DNA of 10,618 nucleotides from an uncultured Synergistales bacterium. GTDB lineage: Bacteria > Synergistota > Synergistia > Synergistales > Aminobacteriaceae. Shown here piece after piece: positions 1 through 7,504 of this stretch. The notes under the pieces were generated by a model. It had not been told where the DNA came from, searched no databases, and was given only the letters and a program-made list of their open reading frames with translations. Every line of letters begins with the position of its first letter. The first letter of the stretch is position 1. Made by a program: the position numbers and the translations under genes. Where the stretch lies: the NCBI GenBank assembly GCA_905236605.1, contig CAJORD010000220.1, forward strand, positions 1 to 10,618. Reading direction: 5' to 3'.

Positions 1-243
1 CGAAATATTCAGCAAGGCGAGCCGATTTTACTTTCAAGTCTTTCAAGTTCAAATTTAATAAAACGCGGCAGACAAGTAAAAATTCTCGCGCGCTTCGGAG
101 CAGCCTCGGCAACCGTTGACGGAATGCTTATGGAGGACGGCCGCCCCGGCGATATTGTGAAAGTTCGCCGCCTCGATAACAGAAAAATTACTTTGCGCGC
201 AAGAATAATAAATGAAAATCTCGTCGAAGTGAACGTAGAATGA
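1..243 (+). CDS. flgA: Flagellar P-ring formation chaperone FlgA, C-terminal part (5' truncated by window)
   Basis: The last 80 codons of a gene that begins before the window, open in frame 1 and ending at TGA 241-243. The visible part looks like the C-terminal SAF-like beta domain of FlgA. It runs from a 'QQGEPILLSSL' segment, through an 'IKRGRQVKILARFG' strand and a 'GRPGDIVKVRR' turn, to terminal strands ending in VEVNVE. FlgA is a periplasmic chaperone that helps FlgI polymerise into the flagellar P ring around the rod. Finding flgH later in the window on the same strand supports the call. No clear hairpin terminator follows; the next gene has its own promoter from 278. The match is from motif recognition of a short fragment, so confidence is good but not complete. 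Confidence 0.8.
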   Translation, partial: RNIQQGEPILLSSLSSSNLIKRGRQVKILARFGAASATVDGMLMEDGRPGDIVKVRRLDNRKITLRARIINENLVEVNVE

Positions 244-277
244 AAAAATAAAAATATGTTTACTTTTTTGAAATTAA

Positions 278-306
278 TTGACGAAAATTTTATTAACTTG
301 TAAAAT
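278..306 (+). promoter_or_regulatory. Sigma-70-type promoter of the arg operon
   Basis: A -35 TTGACG (278-283) and a -10 TAAAAT (301-306) are separated by exactly 17 bp of A/T-rich sequence. Transcription would start near 312-314, giving a leader of about 30 nt before the chosen argC start at 343. It lies in the 81-bp gap after flgA and so uncouples the arg genes from flagellar transcription. I see no convincing ArgR operator palindrome around it. Confidence 0.75.
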
Positions 307-342
307 ACGCGTCATTAAATTTTTATGGGCGGTAGAGAATTC

Positions 343-1257
343 ATGAAAAAAATTTTTATTGACGGAAGCGCAGGTACAACAGGTCTTCAAATTCACGAAC
401 GTTTAAGATGTCGCACCGACATTCAATTATTAACGATTGACGAAGATAAACGCAAAGACAACGACGCAAGGCGCGAAATTTTTAATGAAGCCGACATAAT
501 TTTTCTTTGCTTGCCGGACGCAGCCGCGATTGAAGCCGTGAGCCTCGTCGAAAATAAAAATTCAGTTGTGATTGACACGTCAACCGCCCACAGAGTTGCC
601 GACGGTTGGGCATATGGTCTTCCGGAATTGAACGGCAAGCGCGAAATTATAAAATCAGCAAAGAGAATAGCTAATCCCGGCTGTCATGCAAGCGGCTTTA
701 TAGCTCTCGTTGCTCCGCTCGTCGAAAATAAAATCATCAGCCCGGACGAAAAATTAACTTGCTTCTCAATCACTGGTTATTCAGGCGGCGGCAAAAAAAT
801 GATCGCCGATTATGAAAATCACGAACGCAATTTCTTATTCGACGCTCCGCGGCAATACGGCCTCACTCAAAATCACAAACACATTCCCGAAATGATGAAA
901 ATTTGCGGCTTAAACGCGGCTCCGATTTTTTGCCCGGTAGTTGCGGATTATTATTCAGGAATGGAAGTTACAGTGGCTCTTCATGATAATGACATCGAAA
1001 ACATAAAAGAAACTTACAAAAATTATTACACTGACGGAGTGATTTATTTTTCGGACGTCAACGACGAGAACGGATTTTTATCGGCGGGAAAATTTTCCGG
1101 GCGTGACGACATGGCAATCAGCGTTTTCGGCAATGACGAAAGAATTTTATTAACAGCGCGCTTTGATAATCTTGGCAAAGGAGCTTCGGGCGCGGCCGTT
1201 CAAAACATGAACCTCGTGATGGGCATCAACGAATTTGAAGGACTGAATATAAATTAG
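343..1257 (+). CDS. argC: N-acetyl-gamma-glutamyl-phosphate reductase (type 2, short form)
   Basis: This 304-aa cytosolic enzyme makes N-acetylglutamate semialdehyde by NADPH-dependent reduction of N-acetylglutamyl phosphate, the third step of arginine synthesis. The N-terminus 'FIDGSAGTTGLQIHERL' is the dinucleotide-binding loop typical of the short (type 2) ArgC group of about 310 aa. The catalytic cysteine is C114 in 'ANPGCHASG', followed by 'GYSGGGKKM' and the His-rich 'NHKHIPEM' stretch. An ATG at 325 would add six residues (MGGREF), but the conserved N-terminus begins at ATG 343, which also has a weak GGTAGAG SD-like run upstream. It is first in argCJBD, 15 bp before argJ. The short ArgC class is better known from proteobacterial lineages than from Firmicutes-like ones, a mild oddity. 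Confidence 0.93.
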   Translation: MKKIFIDGSAGTTGLQIHERLRCRTDIQLLTIDEDKRKDNDARREIFNEADIIFLCLPDAAAIEAVSLVENKNSVVIDTSTAHRVADGWAYGLPELNGKREIIKSAKRIANPGCHASGFIALVAPLVENKIISPDEKLTCFSITGYSGGGKKMIADYENHERNFLFDAPRQYGLTQNHKHIPEMMKICGLNAAPIFCPVVADYYSGMEVTVALHDNDIENIKETYKNYYTDGVIYFSDVNDENGFLSAGKFSGRDDMAISVFGNDERILLTARFDNLGKGASGAAVQNMNLVMGINEFEGLNIN

Positions 1258-1272
1258 AAAGGAAATTTTTTA

Positions 1273-2505
1273 ATGAACTTTAACGAAATCCAAGGCGGTG
1301 TTTGCGCTCCGAATGGCTTCAAGGCTTCGGGAGTTCACTGTGGGATCAGAAAGAACAGAACTAAAAACGATCTCGCTTTGATTTACAGCGAAGTCCCCGC
1401 TTCAGCCGCCGCAGTTTACACTACGAATCTTGTGAAGGGCGCGCCGCTCGTCGTAACAAAAAATAATCTTGCATCATCGGGCGGAATTGCTCAAGCTGTC
1501 ATCTGCAACAGCGGCAACGCTAACACTTGCAACGCTAACGGAATCGAAATCGCCGAGGCCATGTGCGGTCTCGTCGGTCAGGCTCTTAAATTGAAATCTG
1601 AAAATGTTTTAGTCGGTTCGACAGGCGTTATCGGTCAACCGCTCGACATAACACCGATTAAGAACGGGATCCCCGAACTTGTCAGCAAACTTTCAAGCGA
1701 CCCGGCAGGAAGTGATTTAGCTTGCGAGGGGATAATGACGACGGATACACGCAAAAAAGAAATTGCCGTCGAGTTCACGCTTGGCAAAACGTCATGCAAG
1801 ATAGGCGCGATAGCAAAAGGCAGCGGAATGATTCACCCGAACATGGCGACGATGTTAATTTTTATCACTACTGACGCGGCTATCTCTTCGGAACTTTTGC
1901 GCGCAGCACTCTCTGAAACAGTTCCCGACACTTTCAACATGATAAGCGTTGACGGCGACACTTCGACTAACGACATGACCGCAATATTAGCTAACGGAAC
2001 GGCGGGCAATGCAAAAATCACAGAGCGCGATTCAGATTTTGAAGTTTTCAAAGAGGCTTTGAATTTTATTTGCGTGAAGCTATGTCGAATGTTAGCGGGC
2101 GACGGCGAAGGCGCTACGAAATTGCTTGAATGTCATGTGAACGGCGCAAGCGATAAACAAACCGCTAAGACAGTAGCTAAAAGCGTAATCTGTTCGACGT
2201 TATTCAAGGCCGCAATGTTCGGAGCTGACGCAAACTGGGGAAGAGTTTTATGCGCGATTGGTTACAGCGGAGCAAAAGTTGACGTTACAAAAATTGATGT
2301 CGCATTCGAGAGCGAAGCCGGGCGAATCGAAGTTTGCAAGAACGGAGCTGGAATTGATTTTTCAGAAGACGAAGCAAAAAAAATTTTGTTGAAGCCCGAA
2401 ATAAAAATTTTAATCTCACTCAACGACAGCGAGGCAGAAGCTACGGCTTGGGGCTGCGACTTGACATATGACTACGTGAAAATCAACGGAGATTATAGAA
2501 CATAA
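1273..2505 (+). CDS. argJ: Glutamate N-acetyltransferase / possible bifunctional amino-acid acetyltransferase ArgJ
   Basis: This 410-aa protein of normal family length transfers the acetyl group from N-acetylornithine to glutamate, recycling acetylglutamate; some family members also use acetyl-CoA. The precursor cleaves itself before a conserved threonine. Here the motif 'KGSGMIHPNMATML' places the nucleophile at Thr193, giving alpha and beta chains of roughly 192 and 218 residues. The 'VCNSGNANTCNA'-like segment (here VICNSGNANTCNA) and 'GADANWGRVLCAIGYSG' near the C-terminus are further ArgJ signatures. The SD AAAGGAA (1258-1264) lies just after the argC stop. No separate argA is seen, so ArgJ may supply both the first and fifth pathway steps. 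Whether it is mono- or bifunctional cannot be read from the sequence. Confidence 0.95.
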   Translation: MNFNEIQGGVCAPNGFKASGVHCGIRKNRTKNDLALIYSEVPASAAAVYTTNLVKGAPLVVTKNNLASSGGIAQAVICNSGNANTCNANGIEIAEAMCGLVGQALKLKSENVLVGSTGVIGQPLDITPIKNGIPELVSKLSSDPAGSDLACEGIMTTDTRKKEIAVEFTLGKTSCKIGAIAKGSGMIHPNMATMLIFITTDAAISSELLRAALSETVPDTFNMISVDGDTSTNDMTAILANGTAGNAKITERDSDFEVFKEALNFICVKLCRMLAGDGEGATKLLECHVNGASDKQTAKTVAKSVICSTLFKAAMFGADANWGRVLCAIGYSGAKVDVTKIDVAFESEAGRIEVCKNGAGIDFSEDEAKKILLKPEIKILISLNDSEAEATAWGCDLTYDYVKINGDYRT

Positions 2506-2506
2506 A

Positions 2507-3376
2507 ATGCAAAAATTTTCTAATTCTGAACGCGCCGAAGTTCTGGTGCAGGCGCTGCCGTATATTCAAAAGTACACCGGTCGCACTGTCGTAATAAAGT
2601 ACGGCGGAAACGCTATGACTAATCCAACTTTGAAGCAGCAAGTTATGGAAGATATAGTTTTGCTTCAGCTCGTCGGCGTCAAAGTCGTCTTAGTTCATGG
2701 CGGCGGCCCGGAGATTAACGACATGATGAACCGTTTAGGCAAGAAGCCAGAATTTATTGACGGTCTGCGAGTTACGGACTTGGAAACGGTTGAAATCGTT
2801 CAAATGATTTTAGCCGGGAAAATTAATAAATCTCTCGTCGGACTTTTAGAAACTAAAGGCGGCCGCGCGGTCGGACTTTCAGGAATTGATGATAGATTAA
2901 TCGAAGCTGAATGCAAAAATCCTGCGTTAGGATTTGTCGGCGAAGTTACGAAAATCAATACCGAAATAATCACGGACTTAATCGAACGTCATTATATCCC
3001 GGTGATTTCGACCGTCGGCAGCGGAGCAAACGGCGAAGTTTATAACATTAATGGCGACATTGCCGCGTCGTGTATCGCAGGGGCACTAAGAGCCGAACGT
3101 TTGATAATCCTGACCGACATAGCCGGAATTTTGCGCGACCCTTCGGACATTTCGACTTTAATCCCTGAAATAACTGTAGACGAAGCTGCGAAACTCAAAG
3201 CCGAGGGCATCATATCGGGCGGAATGATTCCAAAAACTGACTGCTGCATCAGGGCGATTAACGAAGGAGTCGAGAAAGTCATAATCATGGACGGAAGAAT
3301 TTCTCACTCAATTTTAATGGAACTCTTCACGGACGAAGGAGCCGGAACGATGTTCTTAAAAGGAGAAAATTTATAG
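2507..3376 (+). CDS. argB: Acetylglutamate kinase (probably arginine-inhibited type)
   Basis: This 289-aa enzyme phosphorylates N-acetylglutamate with ATP, the second and usually rate-controlling step. It belongs to the amino-acid kinase fold. Visible motifs are the Gly-rich 'VIKYGGNAM' (Lys31), 'LVHGGGPEIN' (63-72), the 'YNINGD' substrate loop (179-184), 'ILTDIAGIL' (201-209) and 'GGMIPK' (238-243). There is a helical N-terminal extension of about 20 residues, 'AEVLVQALPYIQKYTG', ahead of the first strand. In characterised hexameric kinases (Thermotoga, Pseudomonas) this helix interlaces dimers and confers arginine feedback inhibition, so arginine sensitivity is inferred. The short E. coli enzyme lacks it. 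The start is 1 bp after the argJ stop; the nearest SD-like GGAG is about 14 nt away inside argJ, suggesting translational coupling. Confidence 0.95.
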   Translation: MQKFSNSERAEVLVQALPYIQKYTGRTVVIKYGGNAMTNPTLKQQVMEDIVLLQLVGVKVVLVHGGGPEINDMMNRLGKKPEFIDGLRVTDLETVEIVQMILAGKINKSLVGLLETKGGRAVGLSGIDDRLIEAECKNPALGFVGEVTKINTEIITDLIERHYIPVISTVGSGANGEVYNINGDIAASCIAGALRAERLIILTDIAGILRDPSDISTLIPEITVDEAAKLKAEGIISGGMIPKTDCCIRAINEGVEKVIIMDGRISHSILMELFTDEGAGTMFLKGENL

Positions 3377-4537
3377 ATGAATATTTTTGAAGAAGACAAA
3401 GAATTTATAGCAGGGACTTATAACAGATTTCCTGTAGCGATTGTATCAGGCAAAGGCTCGCTATTGACGGACGCGGAAGGCAAAAATTATATCGACATGG
3501 GAGCCGGTATAGCCGTTAATTCGTTCGGAGCGGCTGACGAAAAATGGCAAGAGGCTGTTATTCAGCAAATTAAAAAAGTTCAGCATACCTCGAATCTTTA
3601 TTACTCTGAACCGTGCGCGCGGCTCGCTCACATGCTTTGCGACAGAACGGGCATGAAAAAAGTTTTTTTCTCTAATTCTGGAGCAGAAGCTAACGAATGC
3701 GCTTTCAAAGTCGCTAGAAAATACGCCGCCGACAAAAAAGGCCCGGAATATTTCAACATAATCACGTTAAAAAATAGTTTTCACGGAAGAACTTTAACAT
3801 GTCTTTCAGCGACAGGCCAAGAGCATTATCACGAACTCTTTCAGCCGTTGACACCGGGATTTTTACACGCCGAAGCTAATAATCTCGATGACATTAAAAA
3901 TTTAATAGCCAAAAACAAAACTGCCGCAGTAATGATTGAGTGTGTTCAGGGCGAAGGCGGAGTTGTTGCGCTTGATGCCGATTATGTGAAAACGCTCGCC
4001 GATTTTGTGAAGGCAAATGATATTTTGTTAGTCGTCGATGAAGTTCAGACAGGCAACGGACGTTCAGGGAAGCTTTATAGCTACATGAATTTTGATATTA
4101 AGCCTGATGTAGTTTCAACGGCGAAAGGACTTGCGGGCGGTCTTCCGATTGGTGCGACGTTGCTCGGCGAGAAAGTTCAAAACGTCTTAGGCGCGGGTGA
4201 TAATGGTTCGACGTTCGGCGGTAATCTCGTAAGCTGCGCGGCGGGCGTGAGCATTCTCGAACGTATCGACGAAAAATTATTATCTGAAGTCAGAGCGAAG
4301 AGCAAATTTTTGTTTGAGGAGTTCTCGAACTCCGAAGGCATTGAAGCGGTTACGGGCATGGGACTAATGATTGGCCTCAAAACCACAAAACCGGCTTCAG
4401 AGGTTGTGAGCAAATGTATCGAAGAAGGAGTTTTGTGTCTCACAGCGAAGGACAGGATTAGACTTCTTCCGGCTCTGAATATACCAATGGAGTTGTTAGA
4501 GAAGGCCGCAAAGATTATTAAAGCATGTTGTAAATAA
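3377..4537 (+). CDS. argD: Acetylornithine aminotransferase
   Basis: This 386-aa class-III PLP aminotransferase converts N-acetylglutamate semialdehyde and glutamate to N-acetylornithine. It shows the fold's main markers in order: 'FSNSGAEANE' (phosphate and PLP contacts), 'NSFHGRT', 'LLVVDEVQTG' with Asp221 expected to contact the PLP ring nitrogen, and 'STAKGLAGGLPIGA' with Lys250 as the Schiff-base lysine. 'GDNGSTFGGN' follows. Length and motifs are intact. Its ATG directly abuts the argB stop (3374-3376). The SD AGGAG (3361-3365) lies inside the end of argB, 11 nt upstream. It is the last gene of the operon and is followed within 10 bp by a hairpin terminator. argF, argG and argH are not in the window, so the later steps are encoded elsewhere. 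A related role as succinyl-DAP or ornithine aminotransferase is possible, but context favours ArgD. Confidence 0.93.
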   Translation: MNIFEEDKEFIAGTYNRFPVAIVSGKGSLLTDAEGKNYIDMGAGIAVNSFGAADEKWQEAVIQQIKKVQHTSNLYYSEPCARLAHMLCDRTGMKKVFFSNSGAEANECAFKVARKYAADKKGPEYFNIITLKNSFHGRTLTCLSATGQEHYHELFQPLTPGFLHAEANNLDDIKNLIAKNKTAAVMIECVQGEGGVVALDADYVKTLADFVKANDILLVVDEVQTGNGRSGKLYSYMNFDIKPDVVSTAKGLAGGLPIGATLLGEKVQNVLGAGDNGSTFGGNLVSCAAGVSILERIDEKLLSEVRAKSKFLFEEFSNSEGIEAVTGMGLMIGLKTTKPASEVVSKCIEEGVLCLTAKDRIRLLPALNIPMELLEKAAKIIKACCK

Positions 4538-4546
4538 TAAAAATAA

Positions 4547-4577
4547 TCCCTCTGCTTTATCAGGGGGAATTTTAATT
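4547..4577. terminator. Bidirectional rho-independent terminator between argD and the convergent minus-strand unit
   Basis: CCCTCTG (4548-4554) and CAGGGGG (4561-4567) form a 7-bp stem with one G-U pair in the plus-strand RNA; a flanking T-A pair extends it, and the loop is the 6-nt CTTTAT. On the plus strand it is followed by ATTTTAATTAT. On the minus strand it is followed by ATTATTTTTATTATTT. The 54-bp gap between two convergent stops is where a shared terminator is expected. Confidence 0.75.
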
Positions 4578-4591
4578 ATGATTATTAACTT

Positions 4592-5938
4592 TTATTTGCC
4601 GCGTATTGCATAGCGCTGCATAGCGCTAATAAAAAAACACGCGAAAAACAAGGCTATTATTTCAGAAATTATGATCGAAAACATAAATGAAAGTCCGAGC
4701 CACGAAAGAAAACCGAAAACTAAAGCTCCGACGCTGAACGCAAATAGCAAAGAAAAGAAAACACTGCTTGTCAATTTGAGAAAATTCCAGCGAATATCAG
4801 AAGAAAGCGCACACGCTATGAACGACACAAAGCCAACGCCTACAGCTTTCAAAATAAAATAATTCGTGCTCACAATATCGAGAGCGTGAGAATAAAAATA
4901 GCGAACGAACATAATTAACAACGCGGCACAGACGGCTTTACTGAGCCACTGAGGAAGATCGAATGTCTTAATTTGTTTTCCGGCTTTGATTGCTTCAACA
5001 TGTGAACGCGAAACAGTTCCGGCTTCAATCGCTTTCACTTGTGCTTTGCTTGAAGACAGCGCGCGAGTAAGTTCGTTATATTTCGTTTGAGAATCTTTAT
5101 CGAGATTGCCATTCTTCGACAAAATCGGCGTATCAATCACGGCTTTCACTGTCCCAGCAAGCGAGAAGGCCACCGCCATTACGTCTTTGTCTTTTTCCGT
5201 GAATTTTTCCGCCGGAATTGGAGCCGAACTCCTTGCGCCAAAGAAGCCAACGCGTTTTGCAATAACGTCTTCAAGTTTTGCCGTTGCCATTGCGAAATAT
5301 TCGTTGCAATCCTGAAGCAATTTGTCAAACATCTCCGAACGCTCTGCTATAGCGTCACAAAGAGTTTCGGAAGTTTTCATTTTAGAGACGGCTGATTTAG
5401 CTTGTGAATACATTTGTTGAGCCTTTTCTAAATTTTTGTCGGCCTTTGTGCTTGCTGAAAACGCCGTGAACAACATCACAGGCCCGGCGATTGCGCTAAG
5501 TCCCGTGAATGACAACAGCCCCGCGCCTCCGAGTGTTGCTAATCCCATTCCCGCTGCTACTCCCGCAGTACCGCTCCCGAAGTTGTCTTGAATGTCGGCC
5601 ATATGTTGAAGCTGCAAAATGTCCGCGGGCTTTATCGAAAACTTTTTAATTTCTTCAAGTCCCGGAGTATCGCCAAGCTGAATGTGTTTCACGCGGTCAA
5701 ACGATTTCAAAAATCGCGTCATTGAGTTTTGCAAAACTTCTTTCTTTGTTTCAGCGAATTCATTTAATGATTCTTCCGCGCAACTTTGAGCAATTTCAAG
5801 AGATTGCTTTGCATCGTTGTAAATCTCTTGAGCTTGCTCGGCGATTCGCTGTGCTTTCTCGTTCGTTTCCTTCGCTACGCTGTGCCCGGCCGCGCCTAAT
5901 ACCGCCGCACCGATTCCGATTAATAATGGAAGTGCCAT
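4592..5938 (-). CDS. Coiled-coil protein with Gly-rich hydrophobic segment and four C-terminal membrane segments, function unknown
   Basis: A 448-aa protein with no named family that I recognise. In order: a short Gly/Ala-rich hydrophobic N-terminus (residues 3-18); a long charged helix, probably coiled coil (about 22-75); a Gly-rich hydrophobic hairpin (about 122-160, 'GVAAGMGLATLGGAG'); a second helical region (about 165-230); a linker; and four likely transmembrane segments near 334-350, 361-378, 391-413 and 417-438. The overall plan loosely recalls Gly-rich coiled-coil proteins often auto-annotated as 'chemotaxis protein', though no chemoreceptor signalling hairpin is evident. It is the second gene of a minus-strand pair. 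Its SD AGGAGG (plus coordinates 5950-5955) overlaps the TAG stop of the upstream HNH gene, so the two are translationally linked. The extreme C-terminus is altered by a 10-bp tandem duplication. Confidence 0.8.
   Translation of the reverse strand: MALPLLIGIGAAVLGAAGHSVAKETNEKAQRIAEQAQEIYNDAKQSLEIAQSCAEESLNEFAETKKEVLQNSMTRFLKSFDRVKHIQLGDTPGLEEIKKFSIKPADILQLQHMADIQDNFGSGTAGVAAGMGLATLGGAGLLSFTGLSAIAGPVMLFTAFSASTKADKNLEKAQQMYSQAKSAVSKMKTSETLCDAIAERSEMFDKLLQDCNEYFAMATAKLEDVIAKRVGFFGARSSAPIPAEKFTEKDKDVMAVAFSLAGTVKAVIDTPILSKNGNLDKDSQTKYNELTRALSSSKAQVKAIEAGTVSRSHVEAIKAGKQIKTFDLPQWLSKAVCAALLIMFVRYFYSHALDIVSTNYFILKAVGVGFVSFIACALSSDIRWNFLKLTSSVFFSLLFAFSVGALVFGFLSWLGLSFMFSIIISEIIALFFACFFISAMQRYAIRGK
4608..4627. 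repeat. Perfect 10-bp tandem duplication (2 x GCATAGCGCT)
   Basis: Copies are 4608-4617 and 4618-4627, inside the last codons of the 448-aa minus-strand gene. Ten is not a multiple of three, so gain or loss of a unit changes the protein end. With two copies it reads SAMQRYAIRGK-stop; with one it would read SAMQYAANKS-stop. Each unit contains the palindrome AGCGCT. Confidence 0.85.
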
Positions 5939-5953
5939 TCTTACAAAATCCTC

Positions 5954-7423
5954 CTATAAAGTAATTGTGCCGATCGAATCATCAGCAAGAAAATCATCAA
6001 ATTCTTTTCTGTTCTCGAAATAAACTTTTCCGCCAAGTTTGCGCGTGATTGTGTTTGCCGCGCTAATCATTCCGTCAGCGTCGCTGTTCAAAAAAGCATG
6101 GTGCATTTGTGAGAGTGCGTCGTCAAAGCAAGTTTGATACTCGTGAAAATAATTTTGCAAATAATTTTCAAGCTCGGCTCTGAAAGCGTCCTCTTGTTTA
6201 ACAGCCTCGTTATATTCGGCGATTAATCTTTGTCGCTCACGATGTTCAAGGTCTTTCCTGTTTAGCTCTTCGACAAATCCGTGAATTAATTCGTTCGTAA
6301 GCATTGAGCCGACAAGAGCACCGACCGCGCCGCCGACAATCGGAATCGGGATAAGCGTTTGGCCTATTGCCATTCCGTACCCTGCTGAAGCAAAATTCAA
6401 ACCTCGTTCGCCGACTTCCAACATAAATTCTTCGGTGTTTATTTCGCCGGACGCGTAACGCTTCACAGCTCCGCCAACGGTCATAACGCCTGCGACGACG
6501 TAGCCGGGAACATTCGATTTTGAAAGAGCTTGAAGAAATTGCGAAGATGAATTTGAAAACGTCTGCGCCAAAGTCGTGAGGCCTCCGCTGACTACATAAC
6601 CGGTAGCGGCTCCTGTGCCTCCCGTTTTAATAGTATCGATGACGGCATCGCTTGCGTCCTTTTCGCCTTTAATCACGGCTGTGATGTTCATGATGCCTGA
6701 CATAGTGAGAGCCGTTGCGCCTGCGTTATAAGCTCCTTGAACTCCGGCCTTGTGGAAAGTCGTGAGAGCGTTTTTAGCAGTTGCCGAGCGCAGTTGATGT
6801 TTTACACTTTTCTCGGCTTCTTTGCCTCGTTTGATAGCGTCGCGCTTGGCCTCTGAAGAAAGTTCCAGACCTTTGCTTTCTCTATAAGCTTCGTCTTCAA
6901 CAAATTCTTGATTCGTTCGACTGCGTTTAGCGTTGTTAAATTGTCGTGAAGTTACTTCGATATTGCCGGGATTATTAGCGGCTTCTCTGATGTCATCGTT
7001 AGTTACGAATGGATTTGATTTTGCGTCAGCGTGAATTTTTTCGAGCGGTGTTATATGGTCAGCTTCGGCGAGATGTTTCTGCCAGTCTGCTCCGTATTGA
7101 GCTTTGGCTTCAGCGACGGTTAATTTTAATTCGGCACCTGTGTAAGGATCTGTAACGGTAGAATTATTATTGAAAGCTTCGATTTTTGCGATTCTTTTTG
7201 CTTGTCCGCTGTCGTATAGAGTTCTGTTGCCAGTGTAATCTTGAGGCTTTGAAAATTTTACTGCGGCTTGTTGCACTGAAACTTCTGCGGACTCTGCTGC
7301 GGCTAAAGTTGAAGCTGTATTTACGGGAGCCCCGCTGGCGATCGCGGAATCGTTACCCCCCCCCGAGTTATTTTTGTATTCTGCGGGGAGATTTTTCTTT
7401 TTGCGTTTCAGAAATTCAAACAC
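5954..7423 (-). CDS. HNH-nuclease-like protein with Gly-rich membrane-interacting centre
   Basis: This 489-aa protein starts at GTG (7421-7423) behind an excellent SD, GGAGGTG, 6 nt upstream. Residues 1-70 are a low-complexity, basic-then-Ala/Ser-rich leader. Residues 90-170 carry an HNH-like core: 'DPYTGAELKL', then 'ADHITPLEKIH' (Asp122, His123), 'PGNIEVTS' (Asn154) and 'FNNAKRSR' (Asn163/Asn164, Lys166). It has no zinc-binding cysteines. A charged helix (about 185-215) leads to Gly/Ala-rich hydrophobic stretches at about 230-250, 265-285, 306-320 and 340-375. A coiled region with acidic and His residues follows, and the protein ends in a 'GGKVYFENRKEFDDF'-type module. No export signal is seen. 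It is first in a two-gene unit with the 448-aa membrane protein. The function could be DNA cleavage in defence or a toxin, but this is inferred. A G9 run at codons 20-23 may cause phase variation. Confidence 0.75.
   Translation of the reverse strand: MFEFLKRKKKNLPAEYKNNSGGGNDSAIASGAPVNTASTLAAAESAEVSVQQAAVKFSKPQDYTGNRTLYDSGQAKRIAKIEAFNNNSTVTDPYTGAELKLTVAEAKAQYGADWQKHLAEADHITPLEKIHADAKSNPFVTNDDIREAANNPGNIEVTSRQFNNAKRSRTNQEFVEDEAYRESKGLELSSEAKRDAIKRGKEAEKSVKHQLRSATAKNALTTFHKAGVQGAYNAGATALTMSGIMNITAVIKGEKDASDAVIDTIKTGGTGAATGYVVSGGLTTLAQTFSNSSSQFLQALSKSNVPGYVVAGVMTVGGAVKRYASGEINTEEFMLEVGERGLNFASAGYGMAIGQTLIPIPIVGGAVGALVGSMLTNELIHGFVEELNRKDLEHRERQRLIAEYNEAVKQEDAFRAELENYLQNYFHEYQTCFDDALSQMHHAFLNSDADGMISAANTITRKLGGKVYFENRKEFDDFLADDSIGTITL
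7356..7364 (-). repeat. G9 homopolymer in the 5' end of the HNH gene (possible contingency tract)
   Basis: Nine consecutive C on the plus strand (G on the coding strand) encode the Gly-Gly-Gly after Ser20. One extra G gives an immediate TAA directly after the tract. Loss of one G gives a TAA about 12 codons later. Either slip truncates the protein before the HNH domain. Such tracts are a known phase-variation mechanism; whether this one slips is not shown. Confidence 0.7.
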
Positions 7424-7465
7424 GTTCGCACCTCCGTTAAGTTAAAATTGATTTTGGATTTTTGA

Positions 7466-7474
7466 ATTATAGCA
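7466..7474 (-). promoter_or_regulatory. Extended -10 promoter of the HNH / membrane-protein unit
   Basis: Reading leftward on the minus strand, TGCTATAAT gives a consensus -10 with the TGn extension. No good -35 is seen 16-18 bp upstream, which is normal for extended -10 promoters. Transcription would start near 7459, about 35 nt before the GTG start. Confidence 0.6.
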
Positions 7475-7495
7475 CGGAGGGGATTTTTTTATTGC

Positions 7496-7504
7496 TGATA
7501 TAAT
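7496..7504 (+). promoter_or_regulatory. Extended -10 promoter of the toxin-antitoxin operon
   Basis: TGATATAAT is a perfect -10 with the TGn extension and no good -35. Transcription would start near 7511, giving a very short leader in which the SD GAGGTGA (7512-7518) sits 6 nt before the antitoxin ATG. The upstream edge lies only 21 bp from the divergent minus-strand promoter, so the two polymerase footprints overlap. Confidence 0.6.

Noticed and set aside
244..277. Terminator after flgA
   Set aside because: Only A-run/T-run pairing is possible, with no G/C stem.
244..342. ArgR operator (ARG box) at the arg promoter
   Set aside because: A/T-rich runs such as ATTAAATTTTTAT are present, but no TGAAT-type inverted pair with proper spacing.
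5087..5395. 102-aa plus-strand open frame opposite the 448-aa gene
   Set aside because: Cys/Phe/Arg-rich shadow translation with no SD, lying wholly inside a well-supported minus-strand gene.
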